This document shows positions 62,437 through 64,000 of a DNA stretch of 64,000 bases, in pieces. Under the pieces are notes generated by a model. That model was not told the DNA's origin. It saw only the letters and a list, made by a program, of their open reading frames with translations, and did not search any database. The stretch is from Solicoccozyma terricola. Lineage: Eukaryota; Basidiomycota; Tremellomycetes; Filobasidiales; Piskurozymaceae. The stretch is from contig BCLD01000014.1 in the NCBI GenBank assembly GCA_001600875.1, positions 587,475 to 651,474 of the forward strand, in the 5' to 3' direction. The position numbers and the translations under genes were made by a program. How positions within the stretch are numbered: position 1 is the first letter of the stretch; each line of letters begins with the position of its first letter.

Positions 62437-63924
62437 ATGAAGCATGGCATGAAGCTCAGGAAGCTGTCGAGGACACCAAGTCATCGAGCAGCGTTATTGA
62501 GGTCAGTCGGGCAGTTTCCAAGTCGCTCGACTGTCGAATCATTGCAACAGCTGACCCTCCCCCCTCCCCCTCTCCTACCCACTCACCCAGAAACCTCGTA
62601 TCAAGTCTGCTGCATCACGAGCAAATCCAAACGACCGTACCGAAAGCAAAAGAAGCTGCGAGATTGGCTGAAAAGGTTAGAGAGGTTACGCATCAGGCTA
62701 TGCCGACTCCAGTCGTGCTCAATCCGAACTTTTTTTTTCCTTTCATTTCCTTTTCATCGTAGATGATCACGTTGGGCAAGAGAGGATCAATCCAAGCTCT
62801 CAGATCAGCACAAGGATTCCTTTACGTGAGTATTATCACCACGCCTATAGCCACAACCACCACCCTCACCCTCACCACCACCATCAAATTCTGACACTTC
62901 TCAAATTCACCCTTACAGCCAAGCCATCACTTTGCACCATCTTCTAAACCTCTCGTCAATCCACCAGCACCTTCTGGTTTCCCAATCGCACTTGAAACCA
63001 ACAAATCCACAACTTCACTCCTTCCCAAACTCTTCTCCACCTTATCAGATCGATACTCTGCACGACCAGGAGGTTATACTCGGATAACTAAATATGGTTC
63101 TAGACCTGGTGATAACGCTCCGAAATGTGTTCTCGCGTTGGTAGATGGACCAAGGGACTTAGAATGGGAGATGGCGGCGAGAGTGGTTGGGAAGGAGATT
63201 TTTGAGGTTTTGGAGTGTGGGATTGGGAGTGGGAGTGGGAGTGGAAGTGGGAGTGGGAGTCGGAGTGTGAGGGAGATGGTGGAATCCGTAGCGAGATCTG
63301 CTTTGGAGAACGCAGGTAGGAAAGGGAAGGAAGTTGGGTCATTTGAAAGATTAGATGGTGTATGGGAGGGATTGAGAGAGAATACGAGAGAGAGTGTTGT
63401 CAAAGTGTTGAGATATAGAAGTCACGATCAAGTGGAGGAATTCATCAGAAGATCAGCGGCATATGCGGTGAGTTATAGAACTTTTTGGAATGTTATTCGA
63501 TGGTAAAGAAGGGAAAGAAAGAGAGAATTGCAGGAGCTGATTCAAGGTGTCATGTCATGGTTACAGGACGCACTGAGGATTACACCGGAAGCATTACGAG
63601 CTCTTCTTCCTGACGCAGGCGCAGACCCAATCAAAAGCCGACCAGTCTCGTACGTTCCTTCATCATCCCTCCTCCTGTCCTCCGTTCCAACACTTGTCTA
63701 ATCTTCTCTCGTCCCTTTTTCTTTTCCTTTTTTTAATCGACAGTATCAATCGACCAAGGGAACGTACAGTTGCTGGATTCAGAGCACCTGGGTCTAATAT
63801 CGCTCTTGCAGGTCTAGGTATCGCTCAAGGAGAGCTTGGTCGACTTCGAAGAGGGAAGAAATGGGGATTAGGACCGATCAAGGAGGGTGATTCGATGCCT
63901 GAGAGGCAGAGTATGTCATTGTGA
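62437..63924 (+). CDS. MRPL8: mitochondrial large ribosomal subunit protein bL17m
   Basis: Six exons (62437-62501, 62591-62675, 62763-62825, 62919-63467, 63567-63649, 63744-63924) give 341 aa. The bL17 core is in residues 1-70: [20 protein letters not shown], then [20 protein letters not shown] and [20 protein letters not shown], and [20 protein letters not shown] near 117. Bacterial L17 is about 127 residues; here a C-terminal extension of over 190 residues is added, including an (SG)n stretch from GGGAGT units, helical [15 protein letters not shown] and a final basic segment ([15 protein letters not shown]). The first donor is GTCAGT. Mature protein acts in the mitochondrial ribosome near the exit tunnel. 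Confidence 0.93.
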
Positions 63925-64000
63925 AAAAGGGGTTTGTAGATTCGACCCGTTTGATGATGACATTGGTTGTTGATTAAAGAAAGGTGTGCACAAGAATCGT

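Overview
This window looks like a gene-dense stretch of a basidiomycete fungus, most likely a Tremellomycete (Cryptococcus/Kwoniella-like) yeast. The evidence is: 27 protein genes in 64 kb; nearly all genes cut by many short introns (mostly 45-100 nt) with GTGAGT/GTACGT donors; and gene content typical of fungi (WSC proteins, Zn2Cys6 regulator, GPI-anchored proteins, PIG-U, Rec8, Sec21, Rpb2). The species is an inference. All gene models were spliced by eye, and nearly all keep the reading frame across every junction.

Layout. 0.4-7 kb, minus strand: an NTF2/SnoaL-like protein, a tiny Cys-rich N-terminus protein, then two secreted GPI-type proteins, one with a WSC domain. A 1.9 kb stretch (2306-4232) has no convincing gene. 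7-15 kb: an EI24-type ER membrane protein and a PRMT3-type arginine methyltransferase (both minus), with SAC1 phosphoinositide phosphatase divergent from the latter. 15-24 kb: meiotic cohesin REC8 (21 exons), converging on the exosome cofactor LRP1/C1D, then an unrecognised helical protein. 24-36 kb: COPI gamma subunit SEC21, a single-pass membrane protein, a tubulin-tyrosine-ligase-family protein, a tandem pair of WW-domain genes, and Sec61 beta. 36-44 kb: RPB2 and the splicing factor CWC25 from one divergent intergenic region. 44-57 kb: a GPI-type GMC oxidoreductase interrupted by an assembly gap, a Zn2Cys6 transcription factor, a ZNF830-like zinc finger protein, a PD-(D/E)XK-like nuclear protein, and a Ser/Thr-rich single-pass membrane protein. 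57-64 kb: PA28 proteasome activator divergent from PIG-U, and mitochondrial acyl carrier protein divergent from mitochondrial ribosomal protein bL17m.

Most genes are housekeeping and are not organised as a pathway cluster. I did not find a gene system that is clearly new. The most unusual signals are at the RNA-processing level. They include start codons isolated in 3-4 nt coding exons, a 6 nt exon inside the zinc cluster, a group of GTCAGT/GTCAGC donors, a GC-AG intron, long poly-C tracts inside introns mostly on the sense strand, and a structured 383 nt intron in ACP1. There is also a lineage-type PD-(D/E)XK protein and a WW gene duplication with divergent tails. Two runs of N (245 and 85) mark assembly gaps, both inside C/G homopolymers.
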